Positions 8,487 to 18,702 of a stretch of DNA of 64,000 bases are shown here, one piece after another; within the stretch, counting starts at the first letter, position 1; every line of letters starts with the position of its first letter. Origin of the DNA: Petrachloros mirabilis ULC683 (GTDB lineage: Bacteria; Cyanobacteriota; Cyanobacteriia; Thermosynechococcales; Thermosynechococcaceae). The notes beneath the pieces are model-generated. The model saw only the letters and a program-made list of their open reading frames with translations, did no database searches and was not told the origin of the DNA. The translations under genes were made by a program, and so were the position numbers. Where the stretch lies: NCBI RefSeq assembly GCF_009939295.1, contig NZ_WVIC01000003.1, positions 62,001 to 126,000 on the forward strand. The letters run 5' to 3'.

Positions 8487-9219
8487 CGCTCTCACTCGGA
8501 CCTACGGTACAGAGTGAGATTCCTGCTTCACTGGCTCACGCCTAGATACCCAAGCAAGCCTGAATATCCCTGGTCAGAACGCCTCCACAGGCTGTTTGTT
8601 TAACGTCCACGATGCGCCCCACCGCAGACCTGAATCGAGAACCGAAATTCTCTTTGCCACACCGACTGGCGATTTTGTGGTCTCCCTCCACCACGAGTTT
8701 TTTGGGTGTTCCGAACCATACCCTTAGGATTTCAAAGACCGTTGCCGGTAATGCAATTTTACCTTTTTGCTCGTTTCAGCGCTATCCCTTCTCTCGCTAT
8801 CGCATTGTTCAGGGATGCACCTCAACTCACGCGCCGCTGCTTCGCGCGTCCTTCGGCCTACACCACCCCCCAAGCCTATGCCTGCGGCAGGCTTCGCCAA
8901 CGGCTATGGGCGGAGCACTGCGACGGATCAAGGTAGGGTTTGAATGGTCGCTATTTAGCGCTCTACTCCTCACTGCCTTACAGAAACTTTTGGGAATAAT
9001 CGTCATTTTGTCATGCACTGGCCGCACAATGGCTATGATATTTGCACTGTGTAAGGGGTACTGAGTTATGGCGATCGCAGCTCTCCATTTTTGCCAGCCG
9101 TTCAGTACCAACAGATCAGGGGACGGATTTTTAGGGTGCTTATGCAGTCGTGCTTACCCTTAGGGGTTGGAGGCAACAGAGAGAGCGAGGTGACTACCCC
9201 AAGTCAACGATCGCCAGCG
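8487..9219. other. intergenic stretch with short palindromes
   Basis: No convincing gene is seen in this 730-base gap. It holds an imperfect hairpin just after the TPR gene (TCTCACTC about 8488-8495 facing GAGTGAGA about 8512-8519, without a T run) and, at 8880-8892, the palindrome GCCTGCGGCAGGC followed by TTCGCCAACGGCTATGGGCG. That sort of repeated hairpin word is often dispersed in cyanobacterial genomes. Open frames here have biased, non-protein-like composition. Confidence 0.5.
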
Positions 9220-10185
9220 ATGGCAACACCCATTGCCCTTGGGGGCGTGCTCATTCCCCCTGGCAAAAAACAGCGCGTCGAGTTACCCATTAGTCGCCTG
9301 CCCACCCAGACTTTGCTGTCCCTATCGGTAACCGTGATCCATGGGCGATGTCCCGGCCCTTGTCTTTGGTTGAGTGCGGCTATTCACGGGGATGAAATCA
9401 ATGGGGTAGAAATTATTCGCCAGGTGTTGACGCAGATCAATCCCCGGCAACTCAAAGGCACGGTGATTGCGGTGCCTATTGTCAATATTTTTGGCTTTAT
9501 TGACCAATCTCGCTATCTGCCCGATCGCCGTGATCTGAATCGTTCCTTTCCGGGTTCACCGCGAGGGTCACTGGCCAGCCGTTTGGCTCACCTATTTATG
9601 AAGGAGGTGGTCAGCCCCTGCGCTTACGGGATTGATCTGCATACAGCCTCCCATGATCGCTGCAACTTACCCCAGATTCGCGCCAATCTCAAAGATGCCG
9701 AAACTTACCGCTTGGCGGAGTCTTTTGGGGCACCGGTGATGATCCATGCTGACTCGCGGGATGGGTCACTGCGGCAGGCCGCTGCCCAGCGGGGGGTTCC
9801 GGTGTTGCTCTATGAGGGGGGGGAGGCGCTGCGCTTTGATGGAGATGCGATCGCAGCCGGAGTACAGGGCATCCGTCGCGTCCTAGCTGCCCTCAACATG
9901 TATGCCCTGAACCCAGAGGTGGCCACCACCCCGTCGCTCACAGCCGCAAAACTCACCTGGGTGCGGGCGGGTCGCGGGGGGCTTTTGCACATGGTTGTCA
10001 ACCTAGGAGATCGGGTCGAGAAAAAACAACCCCTGGGCTTGATTACTGATGCCTTTGGCGAATCCAAGCTGAAGGTGTATGCCCCCTGCTCGGGTCTGGT
10101 GGTGGGTTGTGCCCGCAACCCCCTGGTCAATCAAGGCGATGCCATTGTGCATATCGCGGTGATTCGAGAGCCAAAATTGGGTTGA
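9220..10185 (+). CDS. succinylglutamate desuccinylase/aspartoacylase family zinc hydrolase
   Basis: A zinc-dependent carboxypeptidase-fold amidase of about 321 residues. AAIHGDEINGVEIIRQ carries the H and E metal ligands, DLNRSFPGSPRGSLASRLAH is the substrate-binding Arg motif, IDLHTAS gives the third ligand, and LLYEGGEALRF the catalytic Glu. The C-terminal 90 residues form the beta-barrel end typical of the family (GLLHMVVNLGDRVEKKQPLG). The ATG at 9220 was chosen; a GTG at 9190 and TTG at 9091 extend it with less family-like sequence. It lies 23 bases ahead of alaS. The physiological substrate is unknown. Confidence 0.8.
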   Translation: MATPIALGGVLIPPGKKQRVELPISRLPTQTLLSLSVTVIHGRCPGPCLWLSAAIHGDEINGVEIIRQVLTQINPRQLKGTVIAVPIVNIFGFIDQSRYLPDRRDLNRSFPGSPRGSLASRLAHLFMKEVVSPCAYGIDLHTASHDRCNLPQIRANLKDAETYRLAESFGAPVMIHADSRDGSLRQAAAQRGVPVLLYEGGEALRFDGDAIAAGVQGIRRVLAALNMYALNPEVATTPSLTAAKLTWVRAGRGGLLHMVVNLGDRVEKKQPLGLITDAFGESKLKVYAPCSGLVVGCARNPLVNQGDAIVHIAVIREPKLG

Positions 10186-10208
10186 ACAAGGCATGATGGA
10201 AAAGGGAA

Positions 10209-12878
10209 ATGTCAACGTCAAGGTCTATGGTTGCTTATCTAAGTGGTGCCCAAATTCGGCAAAAATTTCTAGACTTCTATGCCGTGAAGGGGCACCAAAT
10301 TCTCCCCAGTGCCTCCCTCGTCCCCGAAGACCCCACGGTACTGCTCACTATTGCCGGGATGCTGCCCTTTAAGCCCATTTTCCTGGGTCAGCGCCCTGCC
10401 GACTATCCCCGTGCCACCACCTCCCAGAAGTGCATACGCACCAACGACATCGAGAATGTGGGACGCACAGCGCGGCACCATACGTTCTTTGAAATGTTGG
10501 GCAATTTTAGCTTTGGCGATTACTTCAAAGCACAAGCCATTGCCTGGGCCTGGGAACTCTCCACAGAGGTGTTTGGCCTGCCGCCAGAGCGGTTAATTCC
10601 CAGTGTCTTCACCGAAGATGACGAAGCCTTTGCCATCTGGCGCGACCAGATCGGCATCCCCGCACATCGGATTCAACGCATGGGCGCAGAGGATAACTTC
10701 TGGACTTCTGGCCCCACAGGCCCCTGCGGCCCCTGCTCGGAAATTTACTATGACTTTTACCCAGAAAAGGGCGATCACAAGATCGATCTGGAAGATGACA
10801 CCCGGTTTATTGAGTTCTACAATCTGGTGTTCATGCAGTACAACCGGGACGCCGAGGGCAACTTAACCCCACTTCAACACCAAAATATTGACACGGGGCT
10901 GGGCCTAGAACGCATGGCTCAGATTTTGCAGGGCGTTCCCAATAACTATGAAACTGATCTGATTTTCCCCATCATCAAAGCGGCGGCGGAAATTGCTGGC
11001 CTTGATTATGCCCAAGCCGACGAGAAAACCAAGGTTTCACTCAAGGTGATTGGGGATCATCTGCGGGCGGTGGTGCATATGATTGCTGATGGCATCACCG
11101 CCTCTAATATTGGCCGGGGCTATGTCCTGCGACGCCTGATTCGCCGGGTGGTGCGCCATGGTCAGCTCATTGGCATTGAAGGGACTTTTGCTACTCAGGT
11201 GGCAGATGTGGCCATGGAATTATCGGCAGATGCCTATCCCAATGTCCGGGAGCGGGAAACTGCGATTAAAACCGAACTGACCCGCGAAGAAGCCCAGTTC
11301 CTGAAGACGCTGGATCGCGGAGAAAAGCTGCTGGCGGAAATCATGGCGCAGCGGCCCAAACAAATCTCGGGGGAAGACGCCTTTATCTTGTACGACACCC
11401 ATGGCTTCCCTCTGGAGTTGACTCAAGAAATTGCGGCTGAACAAGGTTTGACGGTAGATGTTGAGGGCTTTGAAGCTGAGATGGCGCGGCAGCGCCATCG
11501 CTCCCGGGATGCCCACGAAACCATTGACCTCACCGTACAAGGGGCACTGGATACCCTGGCTGAGCACATTCACCCCACGGATTTCCTGGGCTATACCCAA
11601 CCCGCCAGCCAGGCTACGGTTGCCGCCCTTCTGGTTGCAGGCCACGCTGTTGAAGCCGCTGAAGCGGGCACAGCCGTCCAAATTGCCCTGGATCAAACCC
11701 CCTTTTATGCTGAGTCGGGGGGGCAAATTGGCGATCGCGGCTACCTTTCTGGTGACGCAGTGCTGGTGCGGATCGAAGATGTGCAAAAAGAATCGGGGAT
11801 CTTCATCCACTATGGCTGTGTGGAGCGGGGCACCCTGCAAACGGGCGCGCGGATTACAGCCCAAATTGACCTCGCCTGTCGGCGGCGGGTGCAGGCTCAC
11901 CATACCGCCACTCACCTGCTCCAGTCGGCGCTGAAAAAACTGGTGGATGAGGGCATTGGTCAAGCGGGTTCCCTGGTGTCCTTTGATCGGCTCCGGTTTG
12001 ACTTTAACTGCCCCCGCGCCCTCACCCCTGAGGAACTGCAAGCCGTTGAAGACCAGATCAACACCTGGATTGCGGAAGCCCATCCCACCCAGGCCACGGT
12101 GATGCCCATTGCTGATGCCAAGGCCAAGGGAGCCATTGCCATGTTTGGCGAAAAATACGGAGCCGAGGTGCGGGTGCTGGATGTGCCGGAGGTGTCCATG
12201 GAGCTGTGTGGCGGCACCCATGTCAATAACACCGCTGAAATTGGCCTCTTCAAAATTGTGGCAGAAACCGGTGTCGCCTCTGGGGTGCGGCGCATCGAGG
12301 CGGTGGCTGGGCCAGCGGTGCTGGAGTATTTGAATGTGCGCGATCGCGTCGTCCGGGAACTCAGTGATCACTTCAAAGTCAAACCCGAAGAACTGCCAGA
12401 GCGGATCACAGCTTTGCAAACCGAACTGAAATCCACCCAAAAACAGTTAGATGCCCTCAAAGCCGAGCTGGCCCTGGCCAAGTCAGATCAACTCCTCAGC
12501 CAAGCTGAGACCGTGGGTAACTTCCAGATCCTGGTGGCCGAACTGCCGGGGGTAGATGCCGATGCCCTCAAAACTGCTGCCGAGCGGCTGCTGCAAAAAC
12601 TGGGCGAAGGGGTGGTGGTGCTCGGCTCTGTGAGCGAAGCCGGGAAAGTCAGCCTGGTGGCCGCGTGCAGCCCCAAAGCCAATCAACAAGGGGTGCAGGC
12701 CGGGAAATTTATCGGTGCGATCGCTAAACTCTGTGGGGGTGGCGGCGGCGGTCGGCCCAATCTAGCCCAAGCTGGGGGACGCAATCCCGAGCAATTGCCC
12801 ACCGCCCTCGCTGCTGCCCAAGACGAACTTCAATCAACCCTGGGCAGCCCCAAGTCAACATCTGGCAAAAAGAGGTAA
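10209..12878 (+). CDS. alaS: alanine-tRNA ligase
   Basis: This class II synthetase charges tRNA-Ala. It is 889 residues, full length for the family. It has the motif 1-2 region ([20 protein letters not shown]), [14 protein letters not shown] in the catalytic core, and the editing domain with [12 protein letters not shown] and [13 protein letters not shown], which hold the zinc-binding His and Cys residues. The C-terminal coiled coil and C-Ala domain are present, with [15 protein letters not shown] near the end. ATG 10209 precedes [20 protein letters not shown], and the usual conserved start of AlaS is at [18 protein letters not shown]. An essential housekeeping gene. Confidence 0.97.
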   Translation: MSTSRSMVAYLSGAQIRQKFLDFYAVKGHQILPSASLVPEDPTVLLTIAGMLPFKPIFLGQRPADYPRATTSQKCIRTNDIENVGRTARHHTFFEMLGNFSFGDYFKAQAIAWAWELSTEVFGLPPERLIPSVFTEDDEAFAIWRDQIGIPAHRIQRMGAEDNFWTSGPTGPCGPCSEIYYDFYPEKGDHKIDLEDDTRFIEFYNLVFMQYNRDAEGNLTPLQHQNIDTGLGLERMAQILQGVPNNYETDLIFPIIKAAAEIAGLDYAQADEKTKVSLKVIGDHLRAVVHMIADGITASNIGRGYVLRRLIRRVVRHGQLIGIEGTFATQVADVAMELSADAYPNVRERETAIKTELTREEAQFLKTLDRGEKLLAEIMAQRPKQISGEDAFILYDTHGFPLELTQEIAAEQGLTVDVEGFEAEMARQRHRSRDAHETIDLTVQGALDTLAEHIHPTDFLGYTQPASQATVAALLVAGHAVEAAEAGTAVQIALDQTPFYAESGGQIGDRGYLSGDAVLVRIEDVQKESGIFIHYGCVERGTLQTGARITAQIDLACRRRVQAHHTATHLLQSALKKLVDEGIGQAGSLVSFDRLRFDFNCPRALTPEELQAVEDQINTWIAEAHPTQATVMPIADAKAKGAIAMFGEKYGAEVRVLDVPEVSMELCGGTHVNNTAEIGLFKIVAETGVASGVRRIEAVAGPAVLEYLNVRDRVVRELSDHFKVKPEELPERITALQTELKSTQKQLDALKAELALAKSDQLLSQAETVGNFQILVAELPGVDADALKTAAERLLQKLGEGVVVLGSVSEAGKVSLVAACSPKANQQGVQAGKFIGAIAKLCGGGGGGRPNLAQAGGRNPEQLPTALAAAQDELQSTLGSPKSTSGKKR

Positions 12879-12935
12879 ACTTCTATTGCTCCAATGCTTG
12901 CCATGATGGAGGCATAACCCTTGAGGGGCTTTGCG

Positions 12936-13514
12936 ATGACGGCTTTCACCATTGACTTCAGTTCCATCACCACCCTCTCAGATGAGCAGTTTGACCGCCT
13001 CTGTGCCGATAATCCTGAAATCAAGTTTGAACGGACTCCTGCTGGAGAACTTGTGATTATGTCCCCCACTGGCGGTGAAACGGGCATGAATAATGCTACT
13101 TTGGTCGCTCGCTTCGTCGTCTGGAATGAACAAGCTAATCTAGGTAAGATATTTGACTCGTCCACTTGCTTCCGACTCCCGAATGGCGGCGATCGCTCTC
13201 CTGATGTGTCCTGGGTGGAAAAGTCTCGCTGGGATGCCCTCACCCCAGACCAGCAGCGCAAGTTCCCGCCCCTTTGCCCGGATTTTGTGCTGGAGTTGCT
13301 CTCCCCTTCCGATAATCTGCACACCACTCAACTGAAAATGCAGGAGTATTTGGGAAGTGGGATTCGCCTCGGTTGGCTGATCAACCCAGAAGACCAACGG
13401 GTGGAAATTTATCGACCGGGGCAACCCGTTGAAGTGCCACAAACACCCAGCAGTCTATCGGGGGAATCCGTTTTGACCGGTTTTACGCTCTCGTTGGACT
13501 GGCTGTGGAAATAG
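12936..13514 (+). CDS. Uma2 family putative endonuclease
   Basis: A protein of about 192 residues with a PD-(D/E)xK-like fold that is very expanded in cyanobacteria. LSDEQFDRLCADNPEIKFER opens the family domain; GDRSPDVSWVEKSRW, PDFVLELLSPSD and LGWLINPEDQRVEIYRPG hold the conserved acidic residues. ATG 12936 was chosen over TTG 12921. The biological role is unknown; family members are often many per genome and mobile. Two others are at 37527 and 52459. Confidence 0.85.
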   Translation: MTAFTIDFSSITTLSDEQFDRLCADNPEIKFERTPAGELVIMSPTGGETGMNNATLVARFVVWNEQANLGKIFDSSTCFRLPNGGDRSPDVSWVEKSRWDALTPDQQRKFPPLCPDFVLELLSPSDNLHTTQLKMQEYLGSGIRLGWLINPEDQRVEIYRPGQPVEVPQTPSSLSGESVLTGFTLSLDWLWK

Positions 13515-13566
13515 CCACCCTTGACCCTCGGGATATCGTCTATAGCAGTCATCATCCAGGGCATAT

Positions 13567-13829
13567 TATAGCGGTTTACAGATCAATGGAGTACATGGGG
13601 TGCAGGGGGCAGTGCCCCCTGCGTGGGGGTTCCACCCCCACACCCCGTACCTCACTCAGAGCGTGTTTTAAAAGTCTCATCAACCCTGCATTAGCCCCCC
13701 CGACCCCCCAAATTTGGGGGGAGAAAGGCGAGAACTCTGACCCTATTCCCCCCAGGATTGGGGGGCTAGGGGAGCGAGTGCAAGATCTAAGCACCTTTTC
13801 AAACACTCTCTCAGGTGAGAACCGCTATA
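13567..13829. mobile_element. MITE-like palindromic element with TATAGCGGTT ends
   Basis: Terminal inverted repeats TATAGCGGTT (13567-13576) and AACCGCTATA (13820-13829) enclose two strong hairpins: GCAGGGGGCA/TGCCCCCTGC with GTGGGGGT/ACCCCCAC (13602-13640) and the C-rich stem family (about 13695-13775) also found at 2.9, 20.3 and 60.7 kb. There is no transposase. A TA target duplication, as made by IS630/Tc1-type elements, would fit the outermost bases but is too short to prove. It fills most of the 400-base gap before the CRISPR locus. Confidence 0.65.
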
Positions 13830-13930
13830 TTCATAACTTTTTGGCACGCTTAAAAACTTAATTTTGAAAGGCGGAAGCATTTTTGCAGGGTTGCTCTTTT
13901 AAGATGGGGGCAGTCTTTTGAGATCTAGCA

Positions 13931-14328
13931 ATGCTACGTCGATTTGAGCGAGTTTTACAGCCTGATCAACTCTTACGAAATTGGGAGCGCACAACCGCAC
14001 CGTCTCTGGGAAAAGAGCTGGAAGTGAGTGAACGAACCGGGCGCTATGACTTAGATTTTTTACGCGATCGCATGGGTGCACCGATTGCTTGCTCTCGTCA
14101 ACGGGGATACACCAACAGGAACGGCGTTGGCACCCCGACATTACCGAACATGGGGATCGATCGCTGACCTTGACGCTGCCAGTGGGGAGACTCAATGACC
14201 TCAACCGCTAGGTTTGGGGATATGGGCAAGGTGCTAAGGTCTTGGCTCCACCTGAGTGGGTGGCGATGGCACGGGATGAGTTGGCGGGAATGCATCAGTA
14301 CTATTGCGATGAAGGGCAGCAGCAATGA
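13931..14328 (+). pseudogene. WYL-domain transcriptional regulator, internally deleted
   Basis: The N-terminus (MLRRFERVLQPDQLLRNWER, then LGKELEVSERTGRYDLDFLRDR) is the HTH of WYL-type regulators, which control several CRISPR-Cas loci. After GAPIACSRQRGY the sequence jumps, near 14115, into another frame that reads the far C-terminal WYL region (ERRWHPD, SLTLTLPVGRLNDL, then after a stop at 14208-14210 VWGYGQGAKVLAPPEWVAM). The middle of the protein, normally about 150 residues, is missing. Its final TGA overlaps the cas3 start as ATGA, showing it was the first gene of the cas operon. I infer loss of function. Confidence 0.8.
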
Positions 14329-17018
14329 ATCACCCCAGATTTTGGGCCAAAACAGGTCAGGGCAATCTGAGAGAAGATGGTCAGCCGCAGTATCATCCGG
14401 TGATTTGTCACCTCGCAGATACAGCCGCAGTGGCGATGGAGATGGTCAGGACGTACCTCAGCCCCATTGCCCGCAAGCATCTAGCAGAAGGGCTAGGATT
14501 ACCCGATAACGAATCCCTGGTGCGATTCTGCGGGTTTATGGCCGGGAGCCATGACCTGGGCAAGGTAAGTGCAGCATTTCAGTTCCAGGTCAGTAACGTT
14601 GGGCGAGCCCTAGTTGGAAAATCCCTTTATGACCTGTGGCATAGCTATCCAACAACAGGCCAGAAAACTCCCCATGGCACGGTGACAGCGGCGACCTTAC
14701 CAGAATTTCTCAAGGAATTGGGTCTTAACAGGAGTCTGGCAAGAAAATTAGCAGCGATTGTAGGCGGGCACCACGGTTTTTTCCCGGGTTCAGCAGATTT
14801 GGAAGCCTTATCCAGTGACGATGTAGGGCGGGGTAGCTGGGCTCAGTTTCGGCGGGATATTTATGAGCAATTAAGGGATTTTGTCGGTCTTGTGGCAGTC
14901 GATTTACCCAGTCAGTGCGACAACGCCGCCGCCATGATTTTGGCGGGATTAACCACCGTATCTGACTGGATCGCCTCAAATCCAGAGGAGAAGTCAGGTT
15001 TTCCCTATGCCAATGACGAACCCTTTGCAACTTATCAGACAGGGCTAGCCGAGAAGGCGAAGCAAGCCCTCAAAGCCCAGGGATGGAGTCACCTCGAAAC
15101 AGGAAAACCCCTATCGTTTACTAAACTGTTCCCCTTGATCACCATTGTTCGTCCCCTTCAGGATGCCGCGATTCAGCTTACGGATGACCTGACCCCCCCG
15201 TGTTTGGTGATGGTGGAAGCCTCGATGGGGGAGGGCAAAACGGAAGCGGCGCTGTACCTAGCCGATCATCTGCAACATCAGTCAGCCGCAGGTGGCTTTT
15301 ACATTGGCTTACCGACCCAGGCCACTAGTAACGCCATGTTCAAGCGGGTGCAGGAATTTTTGCAAAAGCGCTATGACGACAAGGTGGTGAATCTCACCCT
15401 CAGCCACGGAGCCGCCGCACTGAAGGGGGAGTACCTAGATACGGTCTGCCGATTGGATCAGGTGTATGACCACGAGGGGCGCGGCGTGTTTGCCAGTGAA
15501 TGGCACACCGCGCGGAAGCGTACCTTACTGAGTCCCTTCGGCGTAGGCACGCTGGATCAGGGCTTGATGGGGGTGGTGCGATCGCGCCATCAATTCGTCC
15601 GCCTCTTTGGCTTAGCGGGGCGCACCATCATCCTGGACGAAATCCACGCCTATGACCTCTACACCAGCACCCTTCTAGAACGCTTTTTGGAATGGGCAGC
15701 GGTGTTGGGTTCCCCGGTGATTGCCCTCTCGGCCACCTTGCCCGCCAGCACCCGCCAGCGCTTATTGACCGCCTACGCCACCGGGTGTAACCAACCCGTC
15801 CCGCCTTTACCAGAGGCTCCCTACCCTCGCATCACGGCCTTTGCCAACGGGACAGCCGTAGCGCAGTCCTTTGCCGCCTCAGAGCATGTGTGCCGGGAGT
15901 TGGGCATTCACTGGGTCAAGGATGAAGAGTGGCCAGCGGATCTATCCCAGGAACTCAGCGATCGCGGCGGCTGCGTGGCCGTCATCTGCTCCACGGTGAA
16001 CCGTGCCCAGGAGGTATACCAGCAGTTGCAAGATTACTTCCCGCCAGAGGATCTGGGGCTGTTCCATGGGCGGTTTCTGTTCAAAGACCGGGAGACGATT
16101 GAGGCCGATTGTTTGCGGAAATTTGGTAAGGGGGATGCCCATCGCCCCCAGCGCTTTGTCTTGGTCGCCACCCAGGTGATTGAGCAAAGTCTGGATGTAG
16201 ACTTTGACCTGATGATTAGCGACCTAGCCCCCATTGACCTGTTGCTCCAGCGCTCCGGGCGACTCCATCGCCACAAGCGGGACAATCGCCCCGCTGGCTT
16301 GAACACGCCCCAACTGTGGATCGTGGCACCAAGCTTTACCACTGACGGTAAAGCTGATTTTGGTGTCAGTAAGTACATCTATGAACGCCATATTCTTTTG
16401 CGAAGTTGGCTAGCTCTAAGGTGTCGGCATCACATTCAACTTCCAGATGAAACCGATGAACTCATAGGAGCGGTATATGACCCAAATATGGCAGTTCCGG
16501 AAAACATCGAGCCTATTCACGCTCAAGATTGGCAAACTTCACGCGATGAAGAGTTAACTCCTGAAGAACAGAAGAAACTTGCAAAAGCTAATGAAATTAA
16601 GCTGCCTCCACCTCATGGGGAAGTGAAGCCTTGTGATTTCACACGAAAAGGTGAAGAGGATGACGAAGGAACTATTGCTGCCGCTACCCGCCTCGGTGAA
16701 CCCTCTGTCGCCACCATCTTTTTGCAACGCACCGATACCGGACTGGTGTTTCCGGGCACCCAAGAACAGGTGGATCTCAACACCCGTCCCGACCTACCCC
16801 TGATTCGCAAACTCCTCGCCCACAGCACCCGCCTCTCTAAACCTCCTCTCGTCAAAGCTTTGTTAGCCCAGGACAACCCCCCCACTTGGACATCGGCACT
16901 ACTGCGAAACTGCCGCTATGTAGAGGTCAATGCTCAGAGAGTGGCGGTGGTTGGGGACTGGCGGCTGACCCTCGATCCTCTTCGGGGAGTGCTGATTGAG
17001 AAGGAGGAAGCACCTTAG
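14325..17018 (+). CDS. cas3: CRISPR-associated helicase-nuclease Cas3 (type I-E)
   Basis: Cas3 is recruited by Cascade to nick and shred target DNA. It is 897 residues with HD nuclease first: H29, H76-D77 (GSHDLGK) and GGHHGFF near 148. The superfamily 2 helicase follows: Walker A ASMGEGKTEAAL near 300, DEIH in ILDEIHAYDLYTS, SATLPAS, and motif VI QRSGRLHRH preceded by VIEQSLDVDFDLMISD. All key residues appear intact. The region at about 16380-16680 has lower similarity and a more A-rich base composition than its surroundings. The gene starts at the overlap with the WYL remnant and is 107 bases ahead of cse1. Confidence 0.95.
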   Translation: MNHPRFWAKTGQGNLREDGQPQYHPVICHLADTAAVAMEMVRTYLSPIARKHLAEGLGLPDNESLVRFCGFMAGSHDLGKVSAAFQFQVSNVGRALVGKSLYDLWHSYPTTGQKTPHGTVTAATLPEFLKELGLNRSLARKLAAIVGGHHGFFPGSADLEALSSDDVGRGSWAQFRRDIYEQLRDFVGLVAVDLPSQCDNAAAMILAGLTTVSDWIASNPEEKSGFPYANDEPFATYQTGLAEKAKQALKAQGWSHLETGKPLSFTKLFPLITIVRPLQDAAIQLTDDLTPPCLVMVEASMGEGKTEAALYLADHLQHQSAAGGFYIGLPTQATSNAMFKRVQEFLQKRYDDKVVNLTLSHGAAALKGEYLDTVCRLDQVYDHEGRGVFASEWHTARKRTLLSPFGVGTLDQGLMGVVRSRHQFVRLFGLAGRTIILDEIHAYDLYTSTLLERFLEWAAVLGSPVIALSATLPASTRQRLLTAYATGCNQPVPPLPEAPYPRITAFANGTAVAQSFAASEHVCRELGIHWVKDEEWPADLSQELSDRGGCVAVICSTVNRAQEVYQQLQDYFPPEDLGLFHGRFLFKDRETIEADCLRKFGKGDAHRPQRFVLVATQVIEQSLDVDFDLMISDLAPIDLLLQRSGRLHRHKRDNRPAGLNTPQLWIVAPSFTTDGKADFGVSKYIYERHILLRSWLALRCRHHIQLPDETDELIGAVYDPNMAVPENIEPIHAQDWQTSRDEELTPEEQKKLAKANEIKLPPPHGEVKPCDFTRKGEEDDEGTIAAATRLGEPSVATIFLQRTDTGLVFPGTQEQVDLNTRPDLPLIRKLLAHSTRLSKPPLVKALLAQDNPPTWTSALLRNCRYVEVNAQRVAVVGDWRLTLDPLRGVLIEKEEAP

Positions 17019-17125
17019 CAGATAGACCTCTCAGCTTGATCCAATAGGGATTTAGCCATGATTAGGAAAAGTCATATTCGTCTCTCATATTTCATCAGAT
17101 TGTGTGAATCACCAACATTTCAGCT

Positions 17126-18691
17126 ATGAATGAAACACCGTCCTCTTTTAACCTAATCGATCGCCCCTGGATTCCGGTGATGACGCCCGATTTCCAAATC
17201 CGGGAGGTTTCCCTCGTTGAACTCTTTCAAACCTGGGAAACCCTGTGGGAAATCCAGGCCGATAACCCACCCACTACTCTGGCGATCTATCGCCTGCTGC
17301 TAGCGATTCTCCACCGCGCCCATCAAGGGTCACGGAATGAAGACCACTGGGAAGAGATTTTTGAGGACAACGGTCAGAGGGCGATCGCCTATCTCAACCA
17401 ATGGCGCGATCGCTTTGACCTACTCCACCCCGACCATCCCTTCATGCAAGACCCCATCTTGCCCCTAGACAAAGCCGTCCCTATCTACGCCCTCCACACC
17501 ATGAGCACCTCCCAGGTGTTCTCCCATGAGCACGAATGGAGCGGCTACAGCATTTCTCTACCCCAAGCCGCTCGCTTGCTGGTGCGACTTCAGGGGGTGG
17601 ATATCACCAGCCTAAGAGCCTTCTACGTGGGGCAATCCAGCGGCAACCGCTCGGCAGTCAATACCCCCACCATCAATGCCGCCAATGTGCTCGTGCGGGG
17701 CAGCACCCTGAAGCAAACCCTGCTGTTCAACCTGATGCGCTATGACCCGGCCTCGGAGGTGCCCAGTGTGGTCACGGGAGAAGATCTGCCCGCTTGGGAG
17801 ACGGGCTATGGCGGCAAACCTAAGAAGACGACTCCCCAGGGCTATATCAGCTACCTCAGCTTTCCCTGGCGACGGTTGCGGCTGTTTCCCGAAAACGGTG
17901 AAGTCAGCCAGTTGGCAATCACGATGGGGAATTCTCTACCGGATCAGGTGTCGCCCCAACAGTGGGAATGTGGAGTCGCCTATCGGGAGGACAAGCCCGT
18001 GCGCCTGTCCTTGAGGAAGCAACTTTGGCGGGATGCCGATAGCTTTTTGCTGACGGCAGAGAAGCAACATCGCCCCCGCATTGTGGATTGGCTTGCCAAT
18101 TTGAAATCAGAAGACTTGATTGATGATGTCGTGACTTTTCAAATCTCTGGTCTTAGTGCGGATAAGGCTAAGCCTTTGGGGTGGAGTTGGGAGCAGTTTT
18201 CGGCACCCATTCGGTATGTGACTGATGCGGATTTGGCGACGGTGCTGAAGGGTGCGATCTCGATCGCCGAAGAACACCAACAGATCTTCCGATCCTTCCG
18301 GGGTAGCCCCTACTTCGCCCTGGCAGAAGTCCTCAAGTATGGGGAGGCTGGCAGCTTGGCCAGTGCCCTGGATGGGGAATCCCGTTATTGGGTAGAGCTT
18401 GATCGCAAATTTCCTGAACTGCTTCATGCTCTACCCCGAGACAGCCAAACCGGAGCCGATGGCATCACCCGCTATGGGTTTAAGGAATTGCCCGCTTGGA
18501 CTCAGACGGTTCAAACCGCTGCCCGTCAAGCTTTCACCGAGTCCATTGCATCCATTCGCAACTACCAGGCCAGAGCCGCTGCCCTGCGCACCTTGGAGTG
18601 GAAACTCGCAGATTTGCGGGCCAGCCCAGAGGAGAAGGAAGCCAAAAAAGCCAAAGCTGCTGCCAAGAAAAAAGAAAAAGTTGCCAAATAG
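17126..18691 (+). CDS. casA: Cascade large subunit Cse1/CasA (type I-E)
   Basis: The large subunit reads the PAM and recruits Cas3. It has 521 residues, usual for Cse1. The start FNLIDRPWIPVMTPDFQIREVSLVEL is the standard family opening. Further family signs are ALHTMSTSQVFSHEHEWSGYS and the SGNRSAVNTPTINAANVLVRG loop. The last 20 residues are a Lys/Ala-rich tail (EKEAKKAKAAAKKKEKVAK) not typical of the family core. cse2 follows after 11 bases, so the two are co-transcribed. Confidence 0.93.
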   Translation: MNETPSSFNLIDRPWIPVMTPDFQIREVSLVELFQTWETLWEIQADNPPTTLAIYRLLLAILHRAHQGSRNEDHWEEIFEDNGQRAIAYLNQWRDRFDLLHPDHPFMQDPILPLDKAVPIYALHTMSTSQVFSHEHEWSGYSISLPQAARLLVRLQGVDITSLRAFYVGQSSGNRSAVNTPTINAANVLVRGSTLKQTLLFNLMRYDPASEVPSVVTGEDLPAWETGYGGKPKKTTPQGYISYLSFPWRRLRLFPENGEVSQLAITMGNSLPDQVSPQQWECGVAYREDKPVRLSLRKQLWRDADSFLLTAEKQHRPRIVDWLANLKSEDLIDDVVTFQISGLSADKAKPLGWSWEQFSAPIRYVTDADLATVLKGAISIAEEHQQIFRSFRGSPYFALAEVLKYGEAGSLASALDGESRYWVELDRKFPELLHALPRDSQTGADGITRYGFKELPAWTQTVQTAARQAFTESIASIRNYQARAAALRTLEWKLADLRASPEEKEAKKAKAAAKKKEKVAK

Positions 18692-18702
18692 GAGCCTGAT
18701 TC

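Noticed and set aside
8612-9064. 150-residue forward open frame
   Set aside because: Composition is repeat-like and no protein pattern is seen; it crosses short palindromes and has no good ribosome-binding site.
11220-12440. 406-residue reverse open frame
   Set aside because: It lies fully antisense inside alaS and arises from its codon bias.
13505-13861. 118-residue open frame after the first Uma2 gene
   Set aside because: It runs through the MITE-like element; its residues come from the C-rich stem repeat.
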